From Parasponia andersonii (lineage: Eukaryota > Streptophyta > Magnoliopsida > Rosales > Cannabaceae), in contig JXTB01000306.1 in NCBI GenBank assembly GCA_002914805.1, positions 422,318-486,317 of the forward strand: a stretch of 64,000 nucleotides of DNA, given 5' to 3'. Positions 49,626 through 62,405 of the stretch are shown here, one piece after another. Position 1 is the stretch's first letter. Every line of letters starts with the position of its first letter. Both the position numbers and the translations under genes were made by a program. The notes under the pieces are model-generated. The model was not told where the DNA came from and did not search any database. It saw only the letters and a list, made by a program, of their open reading frames with translations.

Positions 49626-51020
49626 CTACAATATAGAAAATCAAACATAATTTATAAATACAAGTAGTTAATCAAGTTGCATGGTAGGGGCCCTATATAA
49701 AGGACCCAAAAAAATGCGGCCATGTCACTTTTCCCTCTTACTTTTTTCACCCTTTTCCCTCTTCACTTCCAGCTGTGGCTAGTGCTTTTCCACCATTTTC
49801 ACCATTTTTCTGGTAAACAAGGTATGTTTAAGCTTTTAAACTCGTTTTTGTTACTAAAATTAGATTATTCATTGTCTTAACCATGATTTTGACCAATTAT
49901 TTTGTAGAAATTTCATGTTTTAGGTTATATTTGAAAAAGTTTATATTTGTTTATGCTTAACAAGTATCTGGTCTCCGCCTTTCAATTGTGTGTTCCGGAG
50001 CTTGAGAAATTATTTTTTGCTAATGAAATTAACACAATTTTAACTAAAGATGACTTTATTTGATGGCATCATTTGAATATAACTACTGAGTATTGGTGTC
50101 GTGTAAAAGAGACTTTGCATGCATTGCATTTTAGGAATTATAGTTTGATACAAAATGTAGACATTTCTGGCTACTCCAACTCTCCAAATATGATGTTTTT
50201 GATTTTTTTTCCTCTTTCTTCCTGAAAGTACGATGGTTTGACATATTGAGAATCCCTTTTTAAGTAAGAGTATTGTTCAAAAAAACCACCAAATTGTGAA
50301 AATCGTCTAATTCAGTTCAAACCGTCCAATTCATGTTAGGTTATGCTTTTTAATTTCCATCCTTAGTATCAATTAAACCAAATTTATACAATTTTAATTG
50401 AATATTGTATTGTTTTTTAGAAATTTACATATTCAATATTTAATTTAAAGTATTATGGATTATAGAGGTTTAATTTAATTTATCATTTTAATTTGTGTAT
50501 AGGTTTTAGTAGAAGTTAGAGTACTGAGATTACTTGTGAATTAGCAAACTGAGCAAACTGAGGTATGTTTTCTCAAATTTGTTTCTTTTATTGACTTATG
50601 CATGTCACTTTCACATTGGTTTTATCTTATTATTTTGGAAAATTTAAACTAGATGAGATATGATATCATATAGGAAATTGTATGTTGTGGTGATATGATG
50701 ATGTTATAATTGTGTGGGATTGGTTGAGTTTATTATTTCTGTTGATATTATTTTGTCAGATGTTATATTTGGTTGATTGACAAATTGTTTGTAACAAATG
50801 AGACTATTTAAAAATAAATTAAGTTTTGAATTTGGTAGTACTTAGAAATATAAGAATAATTTCAAATGAGTATTAATTTATAATTGGTGGTTTAGTTACT
50901 CAATTGGTTAATGCTAGAAATAGGGGAGATTATGTACAATTTTTTATGGTACTCAATTGAATTAGTTAGTTTTTTATATCAGTTGTTTATTTTTTATTTT
51001 TTTTTTCAATTGTGCTTAGA
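49626..51020. promoter_or_regulatory. Spacer between divergent Ulp1 and TNP2 genes
   Basis: No coding sequence. A plus-strand TATA-like CTATATAAAG lies at 49693-49702. Possible 5' UTR splicing for TNP2 runs from a donor-like CAAGGTATGT near 49820 to the acceptor TGCTTAG just before the TNP2 ATG at 51021. If real, this is a bidirectional promoter region; that is inference. Confidence 0.4.
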
Positions 51021-52680
51021 ATGGATAAGGAATGGATATTGGCGGATAGACTATCGACTGAATATAGAAAGGGAGTTGATAGCTTTTTGGAGTTTGCTAT
51101 TGCAAATGTCAAAGATTCCAATTTAATTCCATGTCCACGTATTAAATGTGGAAATTTGCAAAAGATAGGTGTTAAAATGATAAAAGAACACTTATATTTC
51201 AATGAAATAGATCAAAGTTATAAACAATGGATTTGGCATAGTGAAAAGGCTCCAATTACCGGATGTTCATCAAAGAAGAGTATAAGAGATGATTATGAGT
51301 TATATTTAAATGATGATCTTTTTGAAATGATTAATGATGCACAATATGAAACAGATGTAGATCCTATTAAGTTTCAATCATTGCTTAATGATGCTGAGAA
51401 ATTGATCTATCCGGGTTGTACGAAATTTACAAAGTTGTCTGCATTATTGAAATTGTATAATTTGAAAGCAAGACATGGATGATAAGAGTTTTTCAGACTT
51501 GTTAGCTTTACTACGAGAGATATTACCAAATGATAATCAGATGCCACTTTTCTTTTATGAGGCTAAAAAGACTTTATGCTCATTGGAAATACAATATGAG
51601 AAAATTTACGCTTGCCCAAATGATTGTATTTTATATCGAAAGAAATTTAAAGATGCAATTTGTTGTCCAGTATGTGGTGAGCCTAGGTGGCAATAGAATA
51701 AGAATTCTAAAGAGGTAAAAGTTAGAACCCCTGCTAAGGTTTTGTGGTATATTTCTCCAATTCCTCATTTTACCCGTCTATTCCGAAATCGTGAGCATGC
51801 TAAAGATCTAATATGGCATGCGAATGAGAGGATAGAAGATGGTAAATTTAGACATCCAACCGATTCACCAGCTTGGAAAATAATAGATTACAAATGACCT
51901 TCTTTTGGAAGTGATCCAAAGAATCTTCATCTTGGTCTATCTGCGGATGGTATTAATCCTCATACAACTCTAAGTAGCAAATACAGTTGTTGGCCTGTAA
52001 TGCTTGTAATCTATAATCTTCCTCCATAGTTGTGTATGAAAAGAAAGTTTACACTTCTTACAATGTTAATATCAGGACCTAGACAATCTGGTAATGACAG
52101 TTATGTATATTTAGCCCCGTTGATTGATGAATTGAACAGTTTATGGAATGATGGTGTGAAAGCCTATGATGCATGTAAGGATGAAGATTTTACTCTTAAG
52201 GCTATGTTACTATGGACAATCAATGACTTCTCTGCATATGGGAATTTGTTTGGGTTTTCCACTAAAGGATATAAAGCATGTCCTATTTGTGATGAGAAAA
52301 CAAGTTGTCAGTTCTTAAAACATGCTAGAAAATTAAGTTATATGGGCCATAGAAGATTTTTACCTCGCAAACATGTATACAGAAATTGGAAAAAAGTATT
52401 TAATAGTTCTTAAGAATTTGAATTGGCACCACAACCTTTAACTAGGACAGAGATACTAGAAACATTCTCCAAGCTTGAATTTAGGCTTGGAAAGATTAAA
52501 ATAAGTGATATTAATAAGAAAAGAAAAAGACGCAGTAATGTGAAGGTTGTAAAAACCCCAAAGAGTTGTTAGAAGAAGAAATCTATATTTTTTGAGTTGG
52601 AATATTGGCAACATTTATTTCTGAGATATAACTTAAATATCATGCATATTGAGAAGAACATATGTGATAGTATAATTGGG
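51021..52680 (+). pseudogene. TNP2-type CACTA transposase, decayed and truncated
   Basis: The enzyme that would cut and move CACTA elements. The ATG at 51021 directly follows an acceptor (TGCTTAG). The N-terminal transposase-associated domain is open to 51482 (WILADRLSTEYRKGV, IPCPRIKCGN, HLYFNEI). A frameshift occurs at KARHG (about 51478), after which the frame continues at 51475-51696 (zinc-like CPNDCILY...CCPVCGEPRW). The Transposase_21 core follows: LHLGLSADGINPH at about 51930 with the first catalytic Asp, and WTINDFSAYGNLFGF at about 52215 with the second, then CPIC. Stops occur near 51696, 51896, 52028, 52412 and 52568. It breaks off after MHIEKNICDSIIG at 52680, so the rest of the core is missing. 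Confidence 0.85.
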
Positions 52681-53095
52681 TGTTCATGCTCTGTTGTCTT
52701 TATTTCCTTATTCAATTATCTAGCCAAGATTAGTAAGTGATAGTATGAGGATCATTTTGTTGTTAATTTGAAAACTAGAAATTGTAAACGATTTTATATA
52801 ATATATTTTGGATATTAAACTAAAGACTTCAGTTAAACTTAATTTATCAAAGTTTCTGATTTCTCATCAAAGTTTTCTAAATGAGATAGTTAGAAATTTT
52901 CTTAAACTTTGACATGTAATTCCTTAAGTAATTAAAACTAATAAGAGTTTTAATGATTATGAAATTTATAATGATTTAAGGGTTAAAATAAAATTATCTA
53001 ATACCTGATTTCGCTTAAATTTTGTAAAATTAATATTTTATTATATTTCTACACAAAATTACTAAAAATCACGGTTTTAGATTTTCGGTTATAAC
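52681..53095 (+). repeat. 5' LTR fragment of the LARD-like element
   Basis: Runs parallel to 58899-59312, from 'tgttcatgctctgttgtc' to the terminus TTCGGTTATAACA. The 5' side of the LTR is deleted. Confidence 0.85.
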
Positions 53096-56000
53096 AAAAT
53101 AATATTAGAGTTTTAGGCTTCAGATCTGTCTCAGATCTTGCCTGTGAGATTTTATTGTTTAAAAAGGATTTTGGAAAGTGTTTGACAAATACTTTATAGA
53201 TCACCTAGGAATTGACTAAATATGTTGCCTTTACTCTGATTTGTCCTAAATTTTTCGTTCATTTCCCTAGAATAAAGCTCTAATATCCTTAAGATAGTTA
53301 TATCCTAGAAATTCTAGTCTTAGAGGTGTAGGGATTGACACAAGACTTGTGAATTCTATCTTATCGAAATTTTTTGATTCAAATAGACATTCATTCTTGT
53401 ACTATTATATCCATTATAGTGATAAGCTATATGAACCTCTTATGTTTTGAGATTGCAATTCAGTATCTTGTATCTTAATTGTCATGGGTTGAATTCATTT
53501 GTATATTTGAGATCGTGATATAATCCCTTGATTTTGGTATAATTTTAATTACTCAGTTCAAGTAAATGGTAATAGTGCTTCTGTTAAAATATTTAAATTG
53601 ATAATATTTTTTACATAGCAAATTGCTTGTAAATTGAAAAATTAGTATAATATATTGGGTTTGTTTAAAATGTGGTATAGTACTAAAATCACTAAGATTG
53701 ATTTGACATTTAGTTTGCACTAGTAGAGTAAATGATTTAATTTCATTTGAGATTCTTTGGTTATTTAGTCTTGTCTAAATTAATGAATTGTGATTACGTT
53801 TCATTGTAGGTTGTTTACTCGTGATAAATTGTTTTGCCTACTTCATAGCTACATACCTAGTTTACTTATCTTTTTAAAGCAAAAGTTTTAGAAATTGAAA
53901 AAAATTTCACAATTGATGGATTAAGAAAAAAATTTCACTGATTGAAAAAAAAATGGATTTATGCATCTTTATGTGGTTTTCATTCATTTAACATATATCT
54001 TCTTGTAACCATGAATAAGAAATCATTTGGTCATTGGTAATTTAATCAAACTTAGAACTTTCTTGCATGATTTAAGTAATCTTTCAAGTTGGTTAAGTAT
54101 GGCTTGGAACGAAATAGGTTGCTCTGATTAGTAAAAAAAAAATAAATGCATACCTTCTTATCTTAAATATCTGATAGGTAAAAGTGATTCAGTTTTTCAA
54201 ATAATGAATAGTTTCAAAACTTATGGGCTATTTGAAAAACTAGAATTTCTGAAATTGCACTATTATAAAGTTTGATCATTGGTGTTTATAGAATTTAGTA
54301 TGGTACTAAATTAATCCTAGCCTACATTTAATAGTACTAATTAGAGAATTCTTTAGACTAAGAAAATTTTTATAAACTTAAAATTTCAAGTATCTTTCTA
54401 GATTTGAATGTGGTAGAAATTCTTGGTGCTTGACTTATAAGCTGAAATGTATTTTCACATATTTATTTACATGTTAACCTTAAATTAAACAAGGAATATT
54501 TATGGAAAATTTATGTGATAACTTAAGAAACAAGTTTGATTTCTTACAAAACTTTTGGTATGAATTAGTACGGTATAAGTATAAATTTTTCGAAAATTAT
54601 GTGTATTTGAGATATTATATATATAATATCTTGATTGCATGAATTTTGCTAAGTAAGACTTAGTAATAGTATACAGTTTAGAATATTGTGTGAATGAAAA
54701 TAATATTAGATTTTGAATCCTAGTTTGGATGTTTTGTAAAAATTTGTTATACCAGCTTTATGTGCCTTATTGTGTTGCTTATTTTATTTGTGCATACATG
54801 ATATTTGTAGTTTTGGATTGTTGAATCCTTGTTGCATAATAAATAATTTTGCACTGGTTAAGTCAAGTTGGGTAAACCCTATCCTAGTGGTAGCAATTGG
54901 ACAAAAAGTACTTGTGTGATAAATTAATTTAGTATCTTAAGTATTTAAAACTCTTAGTGTTAGAGAATTGAGAAGAAATCTTACTTGAGCTTCAAATGGA
55001 AATAAATTGGTTTGAAATACCTGAGTCTTGAAGGAACTTAGGTAGTACATAATAATGCTTGACATTTTCATTAGAACTTTTAAAAACAAAAGTCATTTTC
55101 AAATGAATATAAGCTATGAATTAATATACTTGATTTGGTATGTGATAAAAATTTGAGTCACACAAATTAATGTATGGTATTCCTTTGAAAATATAAACTA
55201 AGTTTCTAAAATTATTAGGATTGAGTATGTTATGGTTTGAATAAGGCTTATATAATAAGAAAATATATATATTTATATATATGTATATGTATATGTTGCT
55301 TATCTGCTTAAGTCAAAAATTTTAAGTATGACACACTATTATTTTCCGAAACACTTTATAAAAATCTCTATCATAAAAATGTCTTTCAAAACTATTTTTA
55401 ATAAAATTATTAGAGTGTAGTGACTTTTAAAGTGATAAAACACAAAGACAACCTTACCAAAATATGTTATACCTAGAGTTTTTCATGAATAAAGATTTGT
55501 GGGAACACATTTTTAAAGGTGGTATGCCAATTTAAAGATGTACTTTTTAATTTTCTAGAGAGAAATGTTTGAAAATGTTTGAAAAAGTTTTGGAAATTTA
55601 AGGAAAACTTCTACTACATTTTATTATGTTTCGAAGAAAATCTGCATATTGTAAAAGCTTGAAAAAAAAATTAATTAGCAAACTATATATGTCAAATGTG
55701 GATTTTTGTTTTAAATTTTAAAGAATTATTGGATACTCTTTTCGTAATGTGTTGAGAGTTGAAACCCTGATTAAATTATTGGTATTAAGTTAAGCTTGTG
55801 ACTCATTACTAGATTAGATTTAAATACAAGCATCATTATGGTGATATAATTGATGGTATTTAAGATTTATTTTCTCATGGGTTTATATAGAGGATAGTTG
55901 AACACTTGTTATTACATTTTCAGAATGAATACTTGGATGGTTTATCTATGGCCAAGGTGAGACTTTATCATTAACTAGTGTGATATTCTTATATACCCCT

Positions 56001-57127
56001 GATTTTTGTATTGCATGTTTTCAAAAATATCTTCAAATTATTTTCGACTTAAAAATGAAATGAGATTTGATGGAAGACAAACATTGTTGTGGAAACGACC
56101 TATTCTATTGAAACTTTATTTCTGGGTATTGTAGTATTATTGTTGATTTTACTTATATATTGGATATCAAGTCATTTCTATATGGCTTCTCCTTATATTA
56201 GAGACTTAGAAAGTCTTTGGAGGTGATTAATGTTATTGTTATAATTCTGTATTGAATAGAGAACTTATAAAGTCCTTAGATTTAAACATGATATAAATGA
56301 TTACCATATGATATTATCATGGGTATTAAAACAAATTGGGAAATCTTTGGACTATATATAATATGTGGATACTTGCATTTTATATGTTTAGATTATTACT
56401 TGTGTTATGAACTCCTTTATTGAAAATTTCCAATTTGTCGTGACTATAGTCTTGTCCTTGACTAGAGATGTTTGTATACTCGGTTGTTTCTCATTAACTA
56501 TATAGAACAGTAAATGACCTATGTTATTATACTTTTATTATGGTATCCAACCTTTGAACTATCTATCTTGTGTGGTATAATACAAGGGTATTGATTTCTA
56601 TTCAGAAACTTGTTAGAGTCTTTAAACGTAGTGATTGTTTTAGGATCGAGTTCTAGATATAAACAAATAGGATTGTCCTAGTGTGATATTGATATGATAT
56701 GAACAGGGAGATGGTATCGTACGTATTCGAAATTTGGTTTGCTACTCTAGTTTGGTACCTAACAATCGGTACTTATGTTATAAGAGTCTTGCATTATTGA
56801 CTCTCGGTCTTGGTTATCGTTACCACTCCTATTTTATATACTGACTTAAAGAGATCATTTTCATATGTTGATGTTCTTGTGTCTATTGATGGGTCACCTT
56901 ATGATTCTATATAACTTTGTATACCTCGTGCCATATGTGACATCGAGATTAATGTTGGGATTCTAATACGTAGTGGAGGTGTATATTTCATGTTCCTTAT
57001 ATAACTAGTGTTTGACTTAATCCTCCTACACCCTATCTTTGATAGTTCACCATCCTTATAACTATTATTCCAAATTATCTGTCTCAAACTCCTTGTATTA
57101 TGTTCAAATCCAGGATAAAATTCCTTT
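53096..57127 (+). other. Non-coding interior of the LARD-like element
   Basis: About 4 kb with only short accidental frames. No primer binding site of the usual iMet type is obvious after the 5' LTR. Either a large non-autonomous retroelement interior or a coding interior decayed beyond recognition. Confidence 0.5.
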
Positions 57128-57140
57128 AAGGAAGGGAGGA
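57128..57140 (+). other. Polypurine tract
   Basis: AAGGAAGGGAGGA directly before the 3' LTR, the expected plus-strand primer position of an LTR retrotransposon. Confidence 0.7.
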
Positions 57141-59312
57141 TATAAAATCTGGTTAAAGTAAGTGGCAAAAAGATTTTTTGAAAACCAATGGCATTGTTGT
57201 AAATAAGAGTTTTTGGAATGAAATAATAAAAATATCTGTATTTTAAAAATCAGGTGCTACAATATTTAAAAATTGCATAAAGGGGCTTTAAGACTCTCAT
57301 CTTCTCCCAAGAGAAGTCCTCAAGAGCTTCAAAAACACCTAGAATATTCAAGCCTCGCCGTCGTGTCACCACATCTTCGACCAGCCGACACGCTAGCCCA
57401 CCATGACTAACTCTCTCTGACGAAGCCATACCGCTAGGTCCCGCTAGATTTTGTCATTGGAAAATGGAGATAGGCCATCTTGAAATTTTCGGCCACTGTA
57501 ATGTTTTTTAGTCACCAGAGCTTTACCGGACCTCCTTTTGCGACACTAAGTATACCATTGGATTCGTCTTATCATTGTTGATCTCTTTCAAACAGTTGCA
57601 TATCAAAATTCACCTCTGGTAAAAATTTTCACTACTTTTATTATTTTACCAACTTTGTAAAAAGTGATATTTACGTAATTATTTTGGTTAAGTAAACGTA
57701 TGAGGTGAAATAGAGTTAAAAATCATGAATAATTATGATTGGTAGAAGTTAAAATGACATCAAGAAGCATGTTAATTTTTAAATTGAACAATGTGGTATT
57801 TTTCTAATTTAGATCGAAAAGTGATATTTCTGCAAACTTGAATAGTGTTGAACTAGACTATGTTACTATTCAGATTTGGACCATGGACCGAGATTAGAAA
57901 ACTTTTACTTTCCGAATTATTATTGCAAAAATTATAATTTTTTTTTTACAAATAATTAGTGAATTTGACACTATATCAAATATTTTAGAAGGGATATTTT
58001 TCTAAATAATTGTGATAATGATAATTTCTGAAATATTTTAAGAAAGTGATATTTTGCAAATAATCAACAAAAATGTTATTTTTCTAAATATTTTGGAAAA
58101 AGTGAACATTTTTTACATTAATTCCAAAAAGAGATATTTTTGTAATTCTCAGATTTAAAGCCCGTTTAAGGCTTGGGATCTCTAAATTGAATTCTAATGT
58201 CAAATTTGGATTTAGTGAGGTCGAGAAATGAATTTCGATATATAATATCACTATATTTTGAAATAGCACAAATTACGAGACTCATGAATAGTATAGTTTT
58301 GCATGGCATTGGCCGGTCTCGCACCGAGACTCAATTTTGAAAAATATTTTGTCTAACCTAGTATTTTTGGGTGCTCTGAATTCATTGCTAATCTTTGTTT
58401 CTCTATTTGAGGCTCTCATGGAAAGGTCGCTTTCCCAAGTGGACTTACAAAGAACTCGAAACGGCTGTTTGAACACCCAAAAAAGCGAACAGGAGTTTCT
58501 TCAAGTATTTTTAGCTTAGTATAGCTACTATATTAAGGTATGGGTCTAATTGCTTGATTTTATATCTGTTTTTATTTATAATATGTACAACTACCGTAGG
58601 ATTTGATAATTTATAATATGTACAATTACATAGATTTGGTTTTGAATATGTGATTATTCTAAAAACCAATTATTTTATAAATTTAGTTTATAAATATATT
58701 TTAAAAAAAGTATTAACCATGTAGGTTTGGTAAAATTGTATCAATTTAAAAAGGTAATTGAATTACTACAGAGCATGTGAATGCTCACCGACTACTTCTC
58801 CTACTTTTAGATGTTTGTCTAAATTGAGGTTGTAATCCTTGTGGTCAGACAAGCAACGTAGTTTGTACTTATGGTACTACTCTTAAACCCTAGTGGGTAT
58901 TCATACTCTATTGTCTTTCTTTTCTTGTTCAATTATTTAGTCAAGATTAATAAGTGATCGTATGAGAATGATTTTATTGTTAATTTGAGAACTAGAAATT
59001 GTAAACGATTTTATGTAACATATTTTGGACATTAAACTAAATACTTCAATTAAATTCAATTTATCAAAGTTTTTGATTTCTTAATAAGTTTTCCAAATGA
59101 AATAGCTGGAAATTTTCTTAAACATTTTTGGGTATCTTCTTAAATAATTAAAACTAATAAGAGTTTTAATGATTATAAAATTTATAACGATTTAAGGGTT
59201 AAAATGAAATTATCTAATACCCGATTTCTCTTAAATTTTGTAAAAATAATATTTTATTATATTTACACACAAAGTTACTTAAAATCATGGCCTTAGATTT
59301 TCGGTCATGATA
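57141..59312 (+). repeat. 3' LTR of the LARD-like element (copy iv)
   Basis: 2172 bp from TATAAAATCT (TG changed to TA) to CGGTCATGATA. It contains the family blocks: a GC-rich part at about 57355-57560, 'gtcgagaaatgaattt', and 'tttgggtgctctgaattcatt'. The bases after the end are ACTTC; the other TSD copy is lost with the 5' side. Confidence 0.85.
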
Positions 59313-60140
59313 ACTTCTCTTATATTAGGTTAATTATTATAAATTTAAATTATATATCATATGACTAAAACAAAAGGGGTTTCACATTATTTTAAAAGTG
59401 ATGTGAAAATCATTTCTCATCGGTCATCAAACCAACGAGCATGGAACTGACATATATAGTATTTTAGCCGCATTTATGTATATGACCTTTTATGTCAGCG
59501 TAAAAGGCGACGGAATTTTTTTAAACAATTTTTTTTTCTTTCAATGTTTCAAAGTCATGGCTAGATTTGACTGCCTCTTCTTTGATTTAACCATGATTAT
59601 AGCTATAGCCATTTTGGACATATCTCCGTCCTCATATTATTTGAAACTATGACTTGAAAATTTCATGAAAGATGGAAAGAGAAAAAAAGAGGGAAAAAAA
59701 AGAGGAAGAGAAAAAGCAATTGAAAAAAGGCAAGGAAAATATCAGAGAAGAATGAGAATGAATAGAGGAACAAAACAAAGAGGAAAAAGAAGAAGAAGAT
59801 AAGGATAAAAATTACATAAAATCATGAATAAGGAGAGAGATGATAGAAAAGGAGTGTACAAGAAAGAGAGAAAGAAAAAGGAACAAAATAAGATAGAGAA
59901 AGAAAAATGAGTTTGCAAACATATGAAAAGAATATATAAAAGAAAAAAGGAGAGGAAATTCAAAATTTATAGAGAAATTAGGTGCAAATTCAAATTTTAA
60001 ATATAATTTAGGGTTTTGAATACTTTATACCTATTTTTCAAATATATTACCAAATCTATGACCTTTCAAGATTTTTTCTAAATATTTTGGGAGTTAGAAA
60101 AATGCGGTGGCATTTTATAAATAAGCCATCTTTTTATTTA
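59313..60140. other. Intergenic with a long purine-rich tract
   Basis: No gene. From about 59660 to 59960 the plus strand is almost entirely purine, in GAAAGAG, AGAGGAA and AAGAAGAAG words. It produces a false Leu/Phe/Ser-rich frame on the minus strand. Confidence 0.7.
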
Positions 60141-60395
60141 CAAGAAACTACAAAGATTTTTTGAAAATTAGTTTAGTTTTTTTTTAGCAGAATATTTTAT
60201 ACGTAAGTAAATCACAAGAAACATAGAAACTAGTTCAGTTTCCTTTTAGCAGAATATCATGTATATAAGTAAATTACTATAAATTATAAAGATTTTCTAA
60301 AAATTGATGTAGTTTCCTTTAAGCAGAATGCTATATATGTCAATAAATCATAAAAAACCATAAGGTTTCTTAAAAGCTTGTTTGATTTCATTTTA
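60141..60395 (+). repeat. Degenerate tandem repeat, unit about 75-85 bp
   Basis: Three units in a row, each with 'agttt-ctttt-agcagaat', then 'ataagtaaat-a', then 'aaa-cataaa-attttctaaaa'. Units begin near 60172, 60236 and 60308. Function unknown. Confidence 0.7.
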
Positions 60396-60785
60396 CCCTC
60401 AGACAGAGACGTGAAAAAGTAAACTAGGCAACCAACACTGCCAACCAAAGCTTTTAGCTATTACAGTACTAACTTTTTATATAAACAAGTTTTTAGAAAA
60501 ATGTGGTTTTATTATAACAATGCCCCCACATGTGTACTTGTACTACGTAACTTAGAAAGAAGACATTCTGTCCAAAAGGTCGTACAAAAATAAATGTACT
60601 TAGCCAAGTCGTATTCTTAGAATTATTTTTTAAAAGTCGTACTACATGTCATAATCCATAAAATAAAACTTATATTATTGAAAACTTAAATTTTCACGTG
60701 GTTTTTAAGTCGTCAGTTTGAGATAAATGACACATTCTCGTCAGTTATAAACTAAAAAGGAAAATGACTTTTATTCAGTCACGTT

Positions 60786-60946
60786 GTTTTTTTAAAAAAA
60801 ATGGGACTTAACTAATGACTACTATTTACTACAAATTTAAAAGAAAATAACACACACATACTCTACCAAGGTTTGAACCCCTGACCCCCCCAAACTCACA
60901 CACACATTCTTCAAGTCTTGGACTAACTAAGCTAGCCCCATTTGGC
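60786..60946 (-). mobile_element. tRNA-derived SINE, copy 2
   Basis: On the minus strand it starts GCCAAATGGGGC, has an A-box TAGCTTAGTTAGT (complement of 60922-60934) and a B-box GGTTCAAACC (complement of 60870-60879), and ends 'cattagttaagtccca' plus a T/A tail. It is flanked by a perfect 15-bp TSD TTATTCAGTCACGTT (60771-60785 and 60947-60961), typical of LINE-driven insertion. It shares its 3' region with copy 1 at 45679-45935. Confidence 0.85.
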
Positions 60947-60961
60947 TTATTCAGTCACGTT

Positions 60962-62400
60962 AAGAGTAAGAGATGCACAATATTCTCTGTATTGTTAAAA
61001 TTTTAACACCTCCCATGTGCAGATATTCGAAACTTGCAACTGAATACTAGAATGCCTCATTTCCTTTTTTTTTTTAATTGAAAAAAAAAGTTATTTGATG
61101 CTAATTTTATTCATTAGACCGTAATAACATAGATGGAATAAAAAAAAAATTAATTATAAGCCACGATTATTTGATTTATTTTTTTAATTTGTTCATAAGC
61201 ATAATAATTAACGTATACATATTATAATTTGAAGAGGAAGAAGGATGTGGAAACGATTTCGTGGATGAAGGCTAATGAGTATAATTTTGGTAAGAAAAGG
61301 AATTCTTTTAGTTTAATTGTCAGAATAGTTTTGGATTAATTGATGTATGTAATAAGCATTTTTTATATTTTTAGTTTTAGTTAGTGTGTTGTTTTAGAAA
61401 GGATTTAGGATGAGTAAACAGAAGTATAATAATAAAGACACCCTTAGTCCAAATTATCATATAGTCAAATTACATCCCTAACCCTATAACCACACACCCA
61501 AAATTTCTTTATGGTGCTTTTGTATAATATACTAACATTGTGTTTTTATATTTTGCTAATTTGCCTAATTGTCCATGGGTACTTTTGCCATTTAAAGAAT
61601 TAAAATTGACGAGAATCAATAGGAATGTTTGATCTATTTGAGCTATTTACTAAATTTGAAAAAGATTGTTCCACCTAAAGACTATTTGAACTTCTTACAA
61701 ACTTCCAGCACAAAATACCAAAAATTGATATCCTAGATGGACTCAAATTTTTGTTGATTTAGAACTTTAAAAATATTAATAGAAACATAACACTTTTAAT
61801 AAGTATTTAGCAAAATATCACATTTTTTTTAAAAAAAATATTTGTATAGTACTCGAGATAATTAGTTGGTTTCTTATGGTAATTAATCTAGTTACCTGAG
61901 CTAACTAGTCAAGTTACTTGATGCAATTTGAATGATTACTTTAAGTATCTTTTCAATTAATAAAAAATAGTAGTATTATAAATATTTTTTTAAAAAATAA
62001 TACTTTTTTAATTAAAATTTGGAACTTTTCAAACTATTTCAAAATGGAGATTTTTCAATTTTTAGGAAAAATTACCATAAAAAAGTCAAAGTTCCTCTAA
62101 CAGTTTGGACTAAATAATGGACTTGCATGAATTGTAATGCCCGATTTACATTGGCCTAGGTGTTGCCGCCATAAGATGCCAACACAAAGTCTAACATAAA
62201 ATTTGTCAAAATATATAAATTTAATCCAACTTACGAACTGAGGAGATATATTTGAGTTCTTTATATCTAAGGTCGAAAATTGGAAAACTGGTATAACACT
62301 CGGAGATGTTTGCATTTACCCTATTAATTTGTGTCTTTCTTACATGATGACATTTCAGAAAATTTCGCTTGTGACATTTGTCCCTTTTGTGGTTAAAATT
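60962..62400. other. Upstream of the ZIFL pseudogene; exon 1 not found
   Basis: AT-rich, no gene. I searched the plus strand for the ZIFL first exon (the CPGC segment) back to 59313 and found nothing similar, so the duplicate either lost exon 1 or has it further upstream behind the transposons. Confidence 0.45.
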
Positions 62401-62405
62401 TGCAG

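Larger units (their letters stand above)
47270..52680. mobile_element. CACTA element C2 with divergent Ulp1 and TNP2 genes, right end lost
   Basis: It starts CACTGCAACAAAAACTGCC inside element B (preceded by TAA, a possible 3-bp TSD) and carries subterminal palindromic repeats to about 47570. A Ulp1-type peptidase gene lies on the minus strand (47777-49625) and a TNP2-type transposase on the plus strand (51021-52680), diverging from a common 1.4-kb spacer. The transposase is cut at 52680, where LTR sequence begins, so the right terminus is missing. This is the parent-type structure of the shorter C1. Confidence 0.8.
52681..59312 (+). mobile_element. LTR element without recognisable genes (LARD-like), 5' truncated
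   Basis: The 3' LTR (57141-59312) is full-length, preceded by the purine tract AAGGAAGGGAGGA. The matching 5' LTR survives only as its last 415 bp (52681-53095), which correspond to 58899-59312. The interior of about 4.0 kb has no gag, protease, integrase or reverse transcriptase motif I can find. The missing 1.76 kb of the 5' LTR and the missing rest of TNP2 meet at 52680/52681, which points to one deletion. LTR family is the same as copies i-iii. Confidence 0.75.

Noticed and set aside
51530..51718. Overlapping frame within the TNP2 region
   Set aside because: Alternate frame of the transposase zinc-like segment; the recognisable motifs are in the other frame.
59742..59963. Minus-strand Leu/Phe/Ser-rich frame resembling a membrane protein
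   Set aside because: Complement of the long purine tract; composition alone explains it.
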